Origin: Lichenostomus cassidix
Lineage: Eukaryota; Chordata; Aves; Passeriformes; Meliphagidae
Length of the DNA: 64,000 nucleotides
Direction of reading: 5' to 3'
NCBI GenBank assembly: GCA_008360975.2
Contig: CM039184.1
Coordinates: 68,861,056 to 68,925,055 of the forward strand
Below are positions 1 to 12,157 of this stretch, piece after piece. The position numbers and the translations under genes are program-made. Each line of letters starts with the position of its first letter. Within the stretch, counting starts at the first letter, position 1. The notes beneath the pieces are model-generated. The model saw nothing but the letters and a program-made list of their open reading frames with translations. It was not told where the DNA came from and made no database searches.

Positions 1-3000
1 AATAAGGCAATTGGTTTTATATTTCTCTCTAGCTCAAAACTGCAGACTCAGGTCAAGACACGAAGAAATGTGTGTGCACTGTCTCTTCAGTTAAAATATT
101 GGACAGTTACAGAAGTGAAATTTCTCTCTTTTTGGTACATTCTTGATTCTTTAGTGTCAAACCCAGAGCCCTTTTCTGTCAGATGCTCTCAGCTTTAAAA
201 AAATGTGAGTACCTTGACATGTTTCCTGTAATCATGGCAAAATAAATGCAGTCTGGGCCATTCTGTTCAAAAATGGCACTAGTACAATAAATCATTTGCA
301 GGAAGCTGCTTTCCATTGAATGACTTATCTTGCCTTTAAGCTGATGCAGCTACAGGCTGTGATAACTTGATAAAAGCTCAGTGAGAATGAATGGCTTGAT
401 GGAGACTTTGTGGTGGATCTGAAGCAGCTACCTGCCCCTGTGCTGAATACCATTGACTAAGAATAAATAATGAAATGGCCAGCTGTGGATGAAAAAGTGA
501 ATGAATGGTTCTAATCATAGTCATGTAGAACAAAAAGACCTGCAGGGAAAAGAGGCTGAAAATGGGTTTGAACAGTGTCTGTAATGTTTATTCCATGATG
601 GTTCTGTGCAAATACATAAGTAGTCTCAGAGGCAATTATGCTGGGAACTAAGAGGGGTTCTGCTGAACCAACAAAGAGTTTTCCTCCCTTTCACTGTTGA
701 TCCATGCAATATTGATAGTGTGTGACACTGAGTGTTGATCAGACTCCTCTCCAGCAGGGAGGAAGAAAGAGGCTCCACCAGCCATTACAGGAAAGCATCT
801 GGAACAGGAACTGAACCTCCAGTCAAATATTAGGCTTTGTCAGTATTTCTGGTGACAAGAAAGAGCCTGTCTGAGACATGAATTGTTTTTTAAGGTTCTT
901 ATTTTCTGAATACTCAGATTTTATAGTGGAATTCCTGCAGCATTGACTTCTGATGCTGGATCTTGAATCTGATATAGGTCAGTGGAAGGGAATTCAGAGG
1001 AGAGGGAAAAATTCTAAGTCCAAAAGCCCTATAGCAGTACACAGCAATGGCATCAGGCTTTGCCAAATGCTGTGTTTGAGAGCCATGTGGAGGCTGTTAC
1101 ACTGCCTGTCACTCTTGTCTGTTTGCTCTGTGCATGTTAACACCTTCCTGCAGCTGATCACTCCTCAGTGAGTCTTGCCAGTCTGTCAGGGTGAAACTGG
1201 AGCCTCAGAAGTGTGTTTCAAACAGAGTTCTTTCAACCAGAGTTGTGTCAAACAGTGGGGCTGCTCTCAGCAGCCATGCAGAGGGCAAAAGAGACCTTCT
1301 GCTGACAAAAGAGACCTCAAGGCAGGCAGAGCTTCCCCTCCTCTGAGACTCCCACACTTACCACATCCTAAAGGAAACTCACTTTATTCTGAAAAATCTG
1401 CAAGTGAGTTTGCAAATCAAGTGTCCTGGGTGTGGAGGAAACAGAACTGTCTGAGTGGGCAGAGGATTTGCTTTGCCATCTCTAGATATATCATTTTACC
1501 TTGGTCTCTTGATATTTCAGACACTTTGCTGGAGAAAACAGATGCTTTTGCTTTTGGTTTGAAGAAGAGTATAGTAAGATGAACTTTAGAAACTGTAGTT
1601 TTATTGTAAGAAAAAGAGCCTATTAATGAAACCTTTTACATCCCTTGGGATAAGTCCTGAGGAGTAGATAAATCTGTGGAATATTTATCCCAGTTATTCT
1701 TCACGAGGGAGGTGGTCTGAGATGAGAACAGATGAGGCATGTCTATGGTGGCCTTTTGAAATTCATGAATCCTGGAGGATAGTTTGCTAAAAAGTCAGAA
1801 ACCCATCTCACTTGTATGATTTAGCAGCTACAGAAGCAATGCTGATGGCTTGTGCAGATGGCCTTGCTATAAGGCCAATTCTGAACACTTCTGAATCAGA
1901 GGAGAGAAAATGACTGATCTGCCTTGGGGAATGACTGTGCTCAGGAAGGAACAATTCCATCTACATGTCTCTGAGCATGCCATGTGTGTTTTCTACTGGA
2001 CCACAGATACAGAACTCACAAGAGAGATAAAAATAAAAAAAAGTAAATGTCCTAATGTCCAAATCCCGTATTTTTAGAAAGAATTGTCAAATAACACAGC
2101 ACTAAAAACTTTTCATTCTCAATAGAAAAGATCTAGTGATGAGATTTTGTGAAGGACTTAAAAGAAGCCAGAAAGTGACAGAGCTAGGCTCCATTTTGTT
2201 ATAACCTGGCCATAGGAAATAGAAATGTGAAAGTTATGCCATATAACTAAAATTGCCAGATATTATAATGTTGGAAAACTTCTGGCCAAATAATTTTTAC
2301 AGGGTGATAGAATGCTGTAGAGGGACTCCACAAAGTAAGAGGACCCTGACTGTAGCAATGTCTCACAGGGATCCTGTCAGGGCTGGGAACACCCAGCACA
2401 GCCAGCCAAGATGGGAGAGAGCTGCAGATAGCCAAGGATGGAGGCAGATATCCTGGCACTCAGGGCAGGCAAGGTGTCAGTTTGGTGCCCACTGCTACAG
2501 CTCACTGTTTGCTTCTCATTTTAATTTTTACTCAGTGTGGTAATGATGCATCCAAAATTGTTTGCAAACATAACCAAAAAATGCCTGGATGAATAAATCA
2601 CAACAATAATTTCTTCCTCGAGGTGGTGACACCACCACTATCTGCCCCAGAACACAACTACTTTGTATGGCTGATAATTAAACACTGTTTTACCAAATGG
2701 TCCAGAATTTGCTTCATAAGGAAATGGAGTTAGCAGATGGTTATTCAAACTGGCTTCACTGCTTGGTTCCACACAAAAGAAAAATTAAATGCTCAACCCA
2801 AAGAGTTTGTAAAATCTGCAGCAGTCTGGAGCTCCACAAACCAGATCCCCATCCATCTTTATTTCCAGCTAAAAGGTGTAAAAAGGAAATTCAATGGGAC
2901 TTTGGAGTCTAACTGTGGCAATGAGATTTGCTTGTTGTGGAAAAAGCACAGAATATATCTCTTTGTTGCTGACATTTTTAAGTGGTTTTATGCAGAGAAA

Positions 3001-6000
3001 TGTGTTCTAGAAAGGACAGAAGTATTTGGACTGTGAGGATTCAAAAGGACTCTCACTGAGTGTGATAAAAAGTATTATCAGAAAGCTGCTGGGTGGCCTG
3101 AACTTTACACATTGGTACAACCCTCATGAAAAGGGATATGTTTTGGTTTACATCTCTGCCCTAAATAATAAATGTTCAGTGGTAAGTAGGTGGTCGACAG
3201 GTGGAAATTAACAGTGTTAGTCTAACCAGCTCATTTTCTGCATCAGCTCACCCAGCAGCCCCAAAAAGACTCTCTTCCCTTGTCTTGGCACTGAGGAAAA
3301 ATGTTCACAGCACCCATAATCTCTCATGCTGTAGCCAGAAAAAGTCATTTCCCCAAAGTCATGCAAAACCTTATAATTTATAAAATCCCTGGCTAAGCTA
3401 TATGGCAGCTCACACACCTCAGTGAAGTGGACATACTACAAAAACAGGGCAAGCTTGTGGCAGTAAAATGTAGGTCCTGCAGTGTGCACAGATCTTTTCA
3501 AAAATAATGGGCTACATGCAGGTGCATCTCACACTCCACTTTGAAATCTTCACCCATTATTTTTCTGCTATCATTTTAACATCAAATGCAGACAGTGATT
3601 ATAGAAATATTGATAGCAGAGCATGATTTCTGGGACAATAAGCAGCTTGGCTTGTCATCTGGTTTCCTCCGTGGGGAATAAGAGTGGACTTTGATACACA
3701 GTTGCTTAATAATTTTCTCCCTGCATGTTTTAAGGTTTCTCTTATAAATTGGTCCTTGCTGTGTTCTATTTTTGTAAAAATGGAAGAAGCTGGCAGTATT
3801 TTACAATTGCAAATGAGTGTCACTCTTTCTCTTATATCTCCTTTATTCTGCTTACTAGTGCTCTTCTGCCAGGTTTTCATTCAACTGCATTTTTAGTGAA
3901 AAGGTGAAATAAAGAAGGAAGAAGTGAGCAAAGGGTCAAATTATTTTCTAACTGAATAAGCATATTGAGAAAAGTATTTTTACTTTTCAAAGCAAAATAG
4001 CCCGAAAACTTATCATAAAGGACTGAAAATTCCTAGATCTGCTTTCTTTTTGAAAAAGTTAGTGAAAATGAGCCTATGAGTTGTTCAGAAGTTCAGATGA
4101 TTTGCCCCTAATTTACATTTCCATTCATAAAGAAGAAAATGTCAACTGTGCTCAGGGTAAATCTCAAGGAAAAGAGTCATCTGCCCAAATTCTGTGAAAT
4201 TCCCCAATTTGAAAAGACGTGCTCTAATTTCATTGCAATGTATAGCAGAAATAATTGTTAAACCTATTTAAGATTAAGTTACCCGTTAACCTGAACATCT
4301 GACAAATTATTCATCCACTTCCTATTCCCCTGGGGTACCTGGGAGGGCTCATGACAGCAGCAAACAGAGCACTGCATGGCAATGTAATTCCATGTAATTC
4401 CAATGTAATTCCAATATTTTAGGCTTAGGTTCCATTCTCTCCCAAAGGAAAGGATCAACACCTGGGAGCTGAGTGAGTGGCACAGACTGCCTCACACCCT
4501 TTTGGCTAATCTCTGATCTGCAAACCAGAGCTGTTTTATTCCAGCTGCCTCTTGGGCAGCCTTTGGTCTATTTTAACCCCTTAAACATGAAGGGAATTGC
4601 TTCAGAGAGGGATTTTGGCCTGGGAAGAATTATGCCAGGGACCACGCTAACAATGGAGCAGTATGGAAGATTGCCTGTATACTGCCTTTGAAAAATGGGC
4701 AGAAAACAGCAGTGAAGGTGGAAAATGCAGGATAAGGAAAAAAAAAAGGAGTAGAAATGGAGGAAGAAGAGTTACACACTTTAAAAATGAGGAAGGATTC
4801 AAAGGAATCCCAGCTGTGGAGATCTAATTAATTAAACTAAGTAATTATACAGGTAATTAAAACTCTCTCAAAAGACATCTGCATATAGCTACTGTCCTGT
4901 TTTTTTATTAAAAATTCCTCTTTATGCCTAGCAGAGGAGCAGAAAGCGTGGGAGAGTTAATAGTGGGCTTTTCCTTCCTTTAGCCTCTGCAGAGTGATCT
5001 CAGAAGTCTTTTCAGGAAAAGAGAAATCACTGAAAAGTGTATGAATTTCCTAAGCATTTCTGAGCAAACAAGGAAGGCACTGAGCCAGAGGAAGCTTGGG
5101 GCAGACCAGGGCAGAACTTCAGGAGCTGCTGAAGCAGAGAGAACACTCATCAACAGTCAGCAACATCCGAGCTGAGTCACACGACTCCAACGTGAAAATG
5201 ACCCTGTAAACTCAGATAATTTCCCTTGATCTGGCGTTTGTGGTGAGAACCAATGTGTGCAGAGCAGCTTAAAATGAAACACAGTGCTCCCCTGTGTCTG
5301 TGTTATAGCAGCTGTGTGTTTTGGGAGACCTGTGTCCAGGTAGTCACTCCATCTCACCACTAGCCCAGAGTGGATGTCGTGAATCTTTGGCACTTCCTTG
5401 ATAATGTTTACACCTATGGCTTGCTTGTTCTTGGCCTCCTGCCCCCATGGCTGTGGACAAACACCCAAATGCAGCTGCTCCACAAGTGATGTTTGGTGCC
5501 CCATGGGGTTGGTCAGACTGCAGAGCAGCTGTGCCTATGCTGAACTGATATTTAGAAATGATATGAGCTCACAACTATAGGATGGATTTTATGCCAGCTA
5601 ACTGTGGACAACTGAAAGGTTAGTGCAGCCTCTCTCTACAGGGTGAATAGTCACTAACATAGATTAATTTCTTCTGGTCTAAGTTATCTAATATATGTGT
5701 CATAGATCAATCTTGGGAGATACAAGTCTCTCCTCATGGAGTACTAAAGGAGCTTAAACTAAATAAATGATTTTTAAATCATTTATTACAGATGCTTGTT
5801 GCATCTCTAGAAAAGCATATATACCTTCCCTCTTTGAAAAACAGATTCAAGGCCCTTCCTGTCTAGTGGATCTACAAACTCACCACACATTGCACTGCTT
5901 AGCTGAGCTAATTTACTTCTGGATTAGAGCTAATTTGCACCCACACTGTTGAGGCGTGCAGAAATTGAATGGTTCCATCAGCCTGTGACACAGCACATGC

Positions 6001-7671
6001 TGACAAACTCTGCCAAGAGCTGGGTAGTGAAATCACCAGAGAGAACAGGGGTGCAATTGCCTGTTCATCCATGCAGATGTGCCTGTAGCTTATTCAGGCT
6101 CTGGCTCTGCCAGCAATGGCTTTTCTGCATGACTGGGGCTATGTATTGAAAAATACTTTGTCATCTAATTCCCATTTATTTCAGATACCTCTGAAAAAGC
6201 TTGTGTACAGCCTGTGGGGTAGGATTTGGTCAGTGTCTAACCACTATTTAACTCAGTCTCTGACCCCAAACATGTTCTCTTGGTACTGACTGCTTTGATG
6301 GAAACATTCATAATCTCAGGTCTGTTTTCCTAGTGCTCTGTGATGTATGTGTTTTGAGAGCTCAGTAGACTATCAAGTAAGTATTCAAATAACTATATTA
6401 TAACTCCATTTAAATTTAAATTTAAATGAACTACTTTCAGACCAGAAGTTATGCTTTGTTACAGCTGAACACGAAAAACAATTTGGGGGAAGTATCCCCA
6501 TGTAGCATGTATGTCTTCTTTTACCACTGGCACTCATGGCATTTAGTCCCACCCTTTCCAAAAATCCTCGGGGAAATATTCTTAGAGTTTGGGTAATTGA
6601 TTCAGGTTGATGGTTCCTGCTGAGTAATTACACTCAGTAAATGGCTGTGAATATAATTTTCTATCAACCAGCAATTTATAATCAAACCTAATGGGTTCAG
6701 GAGCACACACAGTGTGAGTGACGTGAAATACTGGTGTGCAGAAGGCAAGGGAAAAATAATACTGGGTGTTGTAGTGTGTTGACTTGCATTGTCTTGAGAT
6801 TGTCTTGTTTATCCTGGGATTTGATAAAGCAAAATAGGTGAAGACGTGAAGTAAATAAACGAAGATTTCATATTATGTGCAGTCATTTAAGAAAAAGCCA
6901 CTAAACCAACCGATTAACATTGACATTAAAGCCATGTTCAGATGAGTAAAACAGGTGTCTCTTTGAAGTGGGCTATTGTCTGTTCAAGACCAGGTGCATC
7001 CCAAACAATGTATGTTTTGTTCAGCCACATTTTAAAATGTGACAGGTTCTTCTAGTTATATATGTTTGCAGATCCACATCTACAAGGAACAGGAAAGCAG
7101 CTATGAAATCTCCCAGTAATATACTGGGCTTTAGACCTTTTGGGATGTCAGGGAAAAGATTCTCTTCCTAGTTAGCTATAAAGTTTTAAGGCTATAGGCA
7201 CATGTCCACACATGAGGGTATTTCTCAGCAGTGTGGGCCAAAACTCATTTCCAAGAAAGACATTAATTTCCTATCCTGCCTTTGGTGTGTGTCCTGCAGG
7301 ATGTAGGCTCACCCTTTTGTTCAGCTACCAGCAGATGGACAGATCACATGGAGAGCAAGAGACAGTCTGTAGCAGTTCATGAAGGACTGCAGTCTGTGTG
7401 AGGAAACTCACCTTGGAGCAGGGGAAGAGTGTGGGGAGAAGGCAGCAGCAGAGAAAATGTGTAATGAACTGTCTGCATTCCCCATCCCCATGTGCCCCTG
7501 ACATGGAGGGGGTAGGGGATTTGGGAGTGAAGCTAAGCCCAGAAGGAAGAGAGGACACAGGAGAATTACCTCTACAGGGGAGATCTTCCCAGGAAATGGG
7601 GGATGTGTCCTGAAACACATCAATGGACAGTCTGAATCTTACCTCAATCTCTGACTTCTATTTCCAAAGGG
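1..7671. other. 3' flank or 3'-terminal intron of STK32B, no gene recognised
   Basis: No coding exon, RNA gene or confidently named transposon was recognised here on either strand. Open frames exist up to about 135 codons (1175-1582, plus), but they lack recognisable domains and are about what stop-free chance gives in this composition. A small tandem of an ATGTAATTCC-like unit sits at 4381-4414, and an ATTTAA-type palindromic run at about 6404-6425. If STK32B ends at the candidate exon 12034-12157 this is downstream flank. If that exon is internal or wrong, this stretch is intron and the true terminal exon lies in it or to the left. Confidence 0.5.
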
Positions 7672-7890
7672 AGATATATCATCTATATCTATATCTCTAT
7701 ATAGCTATATCTATATAATCTATATCTATATCAATATCTATAGCTAGATGTATATCCATAGCTAGATATAGAAATAGATACAGATGATATAGATATATCT
7801 ATATAGACATATAGATATAGATACATATATCTGCATATATACACACATACTTGCATACATGCCTACATATACACATATACATATGTACAT
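7672..7890. repeat. Compound TATC/GATA-type microsatellite, self-complementary
   Basis: About 220 bp built almost only from TATCTA-like units in the left half and TAGATA-like units in the right half, passing into TATACACA units at the right end. The two halves are complementary to each other, so either strand could fold into a long imperfect hairpin. Units are interrupted and degenerate, which indicates an old array. The minus-strand open frame across it is simply the translation of the repeat (Tyr/Ile rich) and is not a gene. Confidence 0.9.
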
Positions 7891-8144
7891 TTTACTGTGC
7901 AATGCTTGTGCTATTATGAAGACCATAAGAAAATGGAGGCCTTGTAAGCTGTGAGCAGCCATAAATGCACATACCCAGCCATTCCACCTAACAGAGCTTC
8001 CCCTCTCTCACCATGGCCTGTTTCAGCCACTAGCTCATGCTGTCAGAGAATGAGCTGAAAGGAGGCAAATGTCTGCTGTGACATATCCCCCTTGCTTCTG
8101 ACATTCCCAGTTTTCCTGAACCAATGACTGCATCAGGGGCCTCA

Positions 8145-8990
8145 CACCTCAAAGACCTGGATGGATTTTTCCCATGAATTTCTCTAATCCTTTTCTGAAT
8201 CTTTTTGTATGTTTAACATCCAAAGCACCACTCAGCAACACACTGCATAGCACAACAAAAGCATGGTTTGTTCTCTTTTAAACCTGCAGCGTGATAACTT
8301 TGTGAACTTGGGCTACCACAAAGAGTGAATAATCACTGCTTAGTCATCTTCTCAATACGTTTCAGAACATATTTATCTAGTTTCTGTCTTTTCAGTTGCC
8401 TCTTCTCTGAGTTTTAATTAGTTCAAGTCTATTAAATCCTTCAACATGACCCATGTTACACCCCTGGCCAATCTTGTTTTTCTTGAAACCTTTCGAAGTC
8501 CACTGTAACTTTTTTGAGGTAAGGGAGAAGAACTGTGTACAGAATGGGAGATGCAGGTGTATGTATTTAAATATATATTTATATGTAGCTTTTTTTTTCA
8601 GGTTTTAATGTATCAACATTTTTCAGTCTTCCACTAAGCATTGTGTTATCCACAGTTTTTTCAAACTCTCTCTCCTTCATAACCAAAGTTAATTTTGAGT
8701 CTATTATCCTAAAGGTAAAGTTTAGATTTTCTTCTTCCTAATGTATTTGCATTTATCAGTACTGAATTTCATCTGCCATTTTCTTACCCTGCAACTCAGA
8801 ACCATGGCTGTCATTATTTCCTGCAGCTCTTTGCAGACAGATTTTGCCTACTCTGGTATCATAAGTGAACTTTGTGACCTCACCATTCACCTCCCTTTCC
8901 AACTCATTTATGAATATATTCAACAGATGCATGGACATCAGAGTGACTGGCAGTAATCATGTTATCTCATTACTGGCTTGTTTCTGTATT
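8145..8990 (-). mobile_element. Ancient L3/CR1-like LINE fragment, minus sense
   Basis: Read on the plus strand this is the reverse complement of the 3' part of an old amniote CR1/L3-type LINE. Recognisable landmarks are the segment resembling 'AATCCTTTTCTGAATC' near 8190, 'TTTTAAACCTGC' at 8277, 'GTTGCCTCTTCTCTGAG' near 8395, 'AATTTCATCTGCCATTTTC' at 8764, and the 'AACTTTGTGACCTCACC ... CATTTATGAATATATT' portion at about 8868-8923. No usable reading frame remains, and an AT-rich patch near 8560-8600 interrupts it. Family assignment is from memory of consensus sequences, and the edges are approximate. The heavy decay suggests insertion long before modern bird lineages split. Confidence 0.65.
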
Positions 8991-9360
8991 GCTTCAGCAG
9001 CTGGCCCCAAAATGCTTTCTTAAAACAAGGAGTTCAGTCTTCAGGACTCAAATTCTGGAGACTCACAACAGGTGAAAATTTATGTTATTGTGGGACATAA
9101 AGAGAGATGTAGAGAAATCATGGAGGTAATCCCCTGTGGCAATGGAACAGTCATGACCTGTTATGCAGCCTTTATTTACCATAGATATGATTTTTCCCAT
9201 GTAACGTGTCAAAAAAAAAAAAATTGTACTCAGAACTATATAGTTGTGTTTCCTCTCCAAATTCTGAGATGTACAAATGAAGATGCATCTTTCCTTTGCC
9301 TGTAAATTGACTTCCAATTCGTTTTTATTTATAATATATTTATAGTTTAGTTTTCTGTGA

Positions 9361-9393
9361 ATAGAAATAGAATAGAATAGAATAGAATAGAAT
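9361..9393. repeat. (AATAG)n short tandem repeat
   Basis: A pentamer array of AATAG with about five near-perfect copies. CR1 elements often end in short ATTCT-type tandem units, so this could be the 3' tip of a minus-sense CR1 whose body lies at about 9394-9440. That adjoining sequence is too diverged for me to call. Confidence 0.8.
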
Positions 9394-12033
9394 GGCCTCC
9401 AGTGTTGAGGATCTGAATTTGTTATCCTGATCCTTCCAGGACCACATTTCAACACAGAGAATGCCCTGAAATATGCACCCCCATGCAAATTTTCATTCCC
9501 AAAGTTGAATGGTGAAGTGTAGCCATTCTAATGTTATCATTACTGTTTGGGAAAACTTTGACCATTTTTCCTGGAAGGCTTTGAAAATGAGGTTCCAGAT
9601 ACTCATTAGCCTTTGTGGGTTTTTTTTCCCTCACTGGAACTGTGAAGGGAACACATTATTGAAACAATGCCTGTTGTGTGACCACCCCTGTCTCAAAATA
9701 AAAGAAAGTGAATTTGAAGGTACACCTATAGAAAAATTACCAGCTTGGGCCTGCTGTGCTCAAACTTTTAGGCAGTTTGGCTCACTTAGAACAGAGTGAC
9801 ATTTGTATTGGTAATTCCAAACCGGTAACAATGAGCAGGAATCAGACAGAAGTGAACAGGCTCGTGTCAGTAAGCAACTGTTATTACTGCCTGAACACAA
9901 ACCAGGTTCAATCACATTCAGAAAAGCAAATTTCTAACTGCAAGAGCAATCTCTAAAAACAGACATATCCATTACAAAAGGGAGAAGAAAGGTTCAGTGA
10001 AGAATAGTGCAACCACTTGAAATGCTCAGAAAGAAATGGATTTAAACTGAATTCAGGTCAGCAGAAGGGACAAGAAAAGGACTGTAGCCTCATCCAAACA
10101 GCATTCAGGTATTGGAAGGATTATGATAATATAAATATCTCCAGAGACACTAAGTGACATAAAATACGTATTAAGAAAAGTACATTCAATGAAGTATACT
10201 GCAAATCATTATGAATATTCAATTTCAATCAAACTAAGATGAAAGAGAGTACTCAGGGACTCTGGATTTGAATCTGAAAAGACAATTTAAAGGAAAGAAA
10301 AAGAACTAAAAAGAAAGAGGTAATAAATTTGATCTCATTAAAGAAATGCAGAGAATATTAAGCATTTCACCTATGATATGGAAAAAAACCAGACAACATG
10401 ATTTTAAGCATCTTAATATGCTTAAAATATGCTCCCTCAAGTTTTACTGTTTATTCTGGGAGCAGACAGCTGTCAGTTCATCTCGAGCTGCTCAGCATCA
10501 TTTATAAGAGAAGCTGATGTGCTCAAATGATAGGAATGATAGTAGGAAAAGACAGAGTAATGTGCTTCAATTTCTGGCAGAATGTTTTAGTGTGGTAGCA
10601 TTGAACAAACACTGAGAAAAGGAATAAGATGTATTAGTAGCTTTGGACAGAGACAAGCCTGTTCAGATCAGTGGGGACAAGACAGCTGAATATCATAACA
10701 ATGCTATTGCAGCATATTAGTATTATGTAAAAACTTCCAAATTCAAAAATCACTAGTAATGTTTTGAAAGTTTTTACTGGAGTTATTAAAAACATGGATA
10801 TTTTTCTAATTTGTTCATTGCATTTGTTAAAATAGTTTTGCAGAATTCCAACCCATTTTCATGTATATTGGATATATGAAATACATATTCTACTCAGTAA
10901 AAGGTAATTATATGATTTTGTTTTCTTTAGCAGGCTGAAAATATTGATTGAACTATCTAACTGATTGAACTATCTAACTGAAAGACAATTCTGCCAGAGA
11001 AGAAAATATTTCTTGTGTTTTCTTCTCTGTTCTTTGTTTTCTGACATCTTTTATCTTAAGGACATCTTTCAGGGAGAAGAAGAAGCTAAGGAAACATAAA
11101 GGGTAAGAAATATGATTTCACTACAAGCAAATATTGGGTCTCTTTCTGAATTTCTGGTCATTTCAGGTTTTAGATACTCATAAAGAGATTAAGTTTTATG
11201 TGAAGGTCTGTTTAGTGATAACAGCCCAAAAATAGCAAAATAATCAGTGCTCAGCTTTTTAATAAAGCTGCAAGCAAACAGTGTGGCTTTATCTGTGCAA
11301 TCTCCCCCACCACAGGCACACAGAAAAATTTTAAAAAGAAAATTTCAAAAGGTAGCCTACAGCATCTAAATGAGATCAAATTCTTGAAAAATTGCTGGCA
11401 AGTCTATGGGACTATACATTAAGATACTGCAGAATGTTTGATGTTGCATTTCTGGATATCATAAAGTATCACATACAGAAATTGAATTAAAAAGTGGTGG
11501 CAAAAAAATGGTCACAAAGATCCCTGAAACCTACTTCAGATCATATTTCCCAGCTAATCAGTGGGTGGACCATTTTTATATCAAAGTTCATTTAGTTTAT
11601 GTTTTCAAAACTAAGAGACTACACTGACACTTTTAAGAATAGAAAACAAATCCTGCAAAAGAATTTTCCTGTGTTATTTTACTTTGGATCAGGGCAGTGT
11701 GTGCTCCTCTCTTGAAGGTACTGGAAGATAATGTCACTGTGGACAGATGCCATACTCCTGTGTCATAGCAAAAGACACAAACACACACATGTTTTTAATT
11801 TGTAGCTCACATCCACTGAAATGTTCAAGAGAAGATGCTGTGTGATCAGGAGTAAGTAAGGAATACATTTCTAACTTTTTTTACCCACTGCTGACAATCA
11901 CTGACTACATATCTTTGTCCAGGAAGCTCTTGCTAAAACATTCCTACAAATACCAGTTCTCCATTACTTAAATACAGAAAGCAAAGGAATAATGAAAATG
12001 TGCACCTTCTGTCTGTGTCTTCGTTAACTGAAA
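9394..12033. other. Non-coding stretch, no gene recognised
   Basis: AT-rich sequence with no recognisable exon or named element. A perfect 17 bp unit is duplicated in tandem at 10947-10980. A minus-strand AATAAA hexamer lies at 10450-10455. It could serve as a polyadenylation signal for a transcript ending after the candidate STK32B exon at 12034-12157, but the hexamer is common by chance and no supporting downstream element was judged. Confidence 0.5.
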
Positions 12034-12157
12034 CTATTTACTTACTTCATCTTCTTCCACTGTGTTTAAATCCTTTTTAGCATAGTAAGCCTTTTCTCTA
12101 CCTCTCCCTGCTCCTCTTATCTGCAGTCTAAGAGTTTCTGATAGTCTCCTGAGCTTC
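12034..12157 (-). CDS. STK32B: Candidate C-terminal coding exon of STK32B
   Basis: Minus strand. A pyrimidine-rich tract ending CCTGCCAG gives an acceptor whose exon starts with the single base needed to complete the AA|G lysine codon left by the exon at 14782-14846. The frame then reads K-L-R-R-L-S-E-T-L-R and runs 40 residues to a TAG at 12034-12036, ending E-E-D-E-V-S-K. Mammalian STK32B has a similar REK-LRR join as I recall it, but the rest of this tail does not resemble the mammalian C-terminus, which ends in a Cys-rich GCSS. A consensus donor (GTAAGTAAA, 12037-12045) overlaps the end of the frame, so the exon could instead be internal (12046-12157, phase 0), with a further exon to the left. 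Intron to the previous exon: 2,624 bp. The call rests on phase, acceptor quality and the KLRR match; chance is not excluded. Confidence 0.5.

Noticed and set aside
1175..1582. Plus-strand open frame of 135 codons
   Set aside because: No domain, low-complexity mix of Ser/Lys/Cys, no splice context; length is within chance for this many frames.
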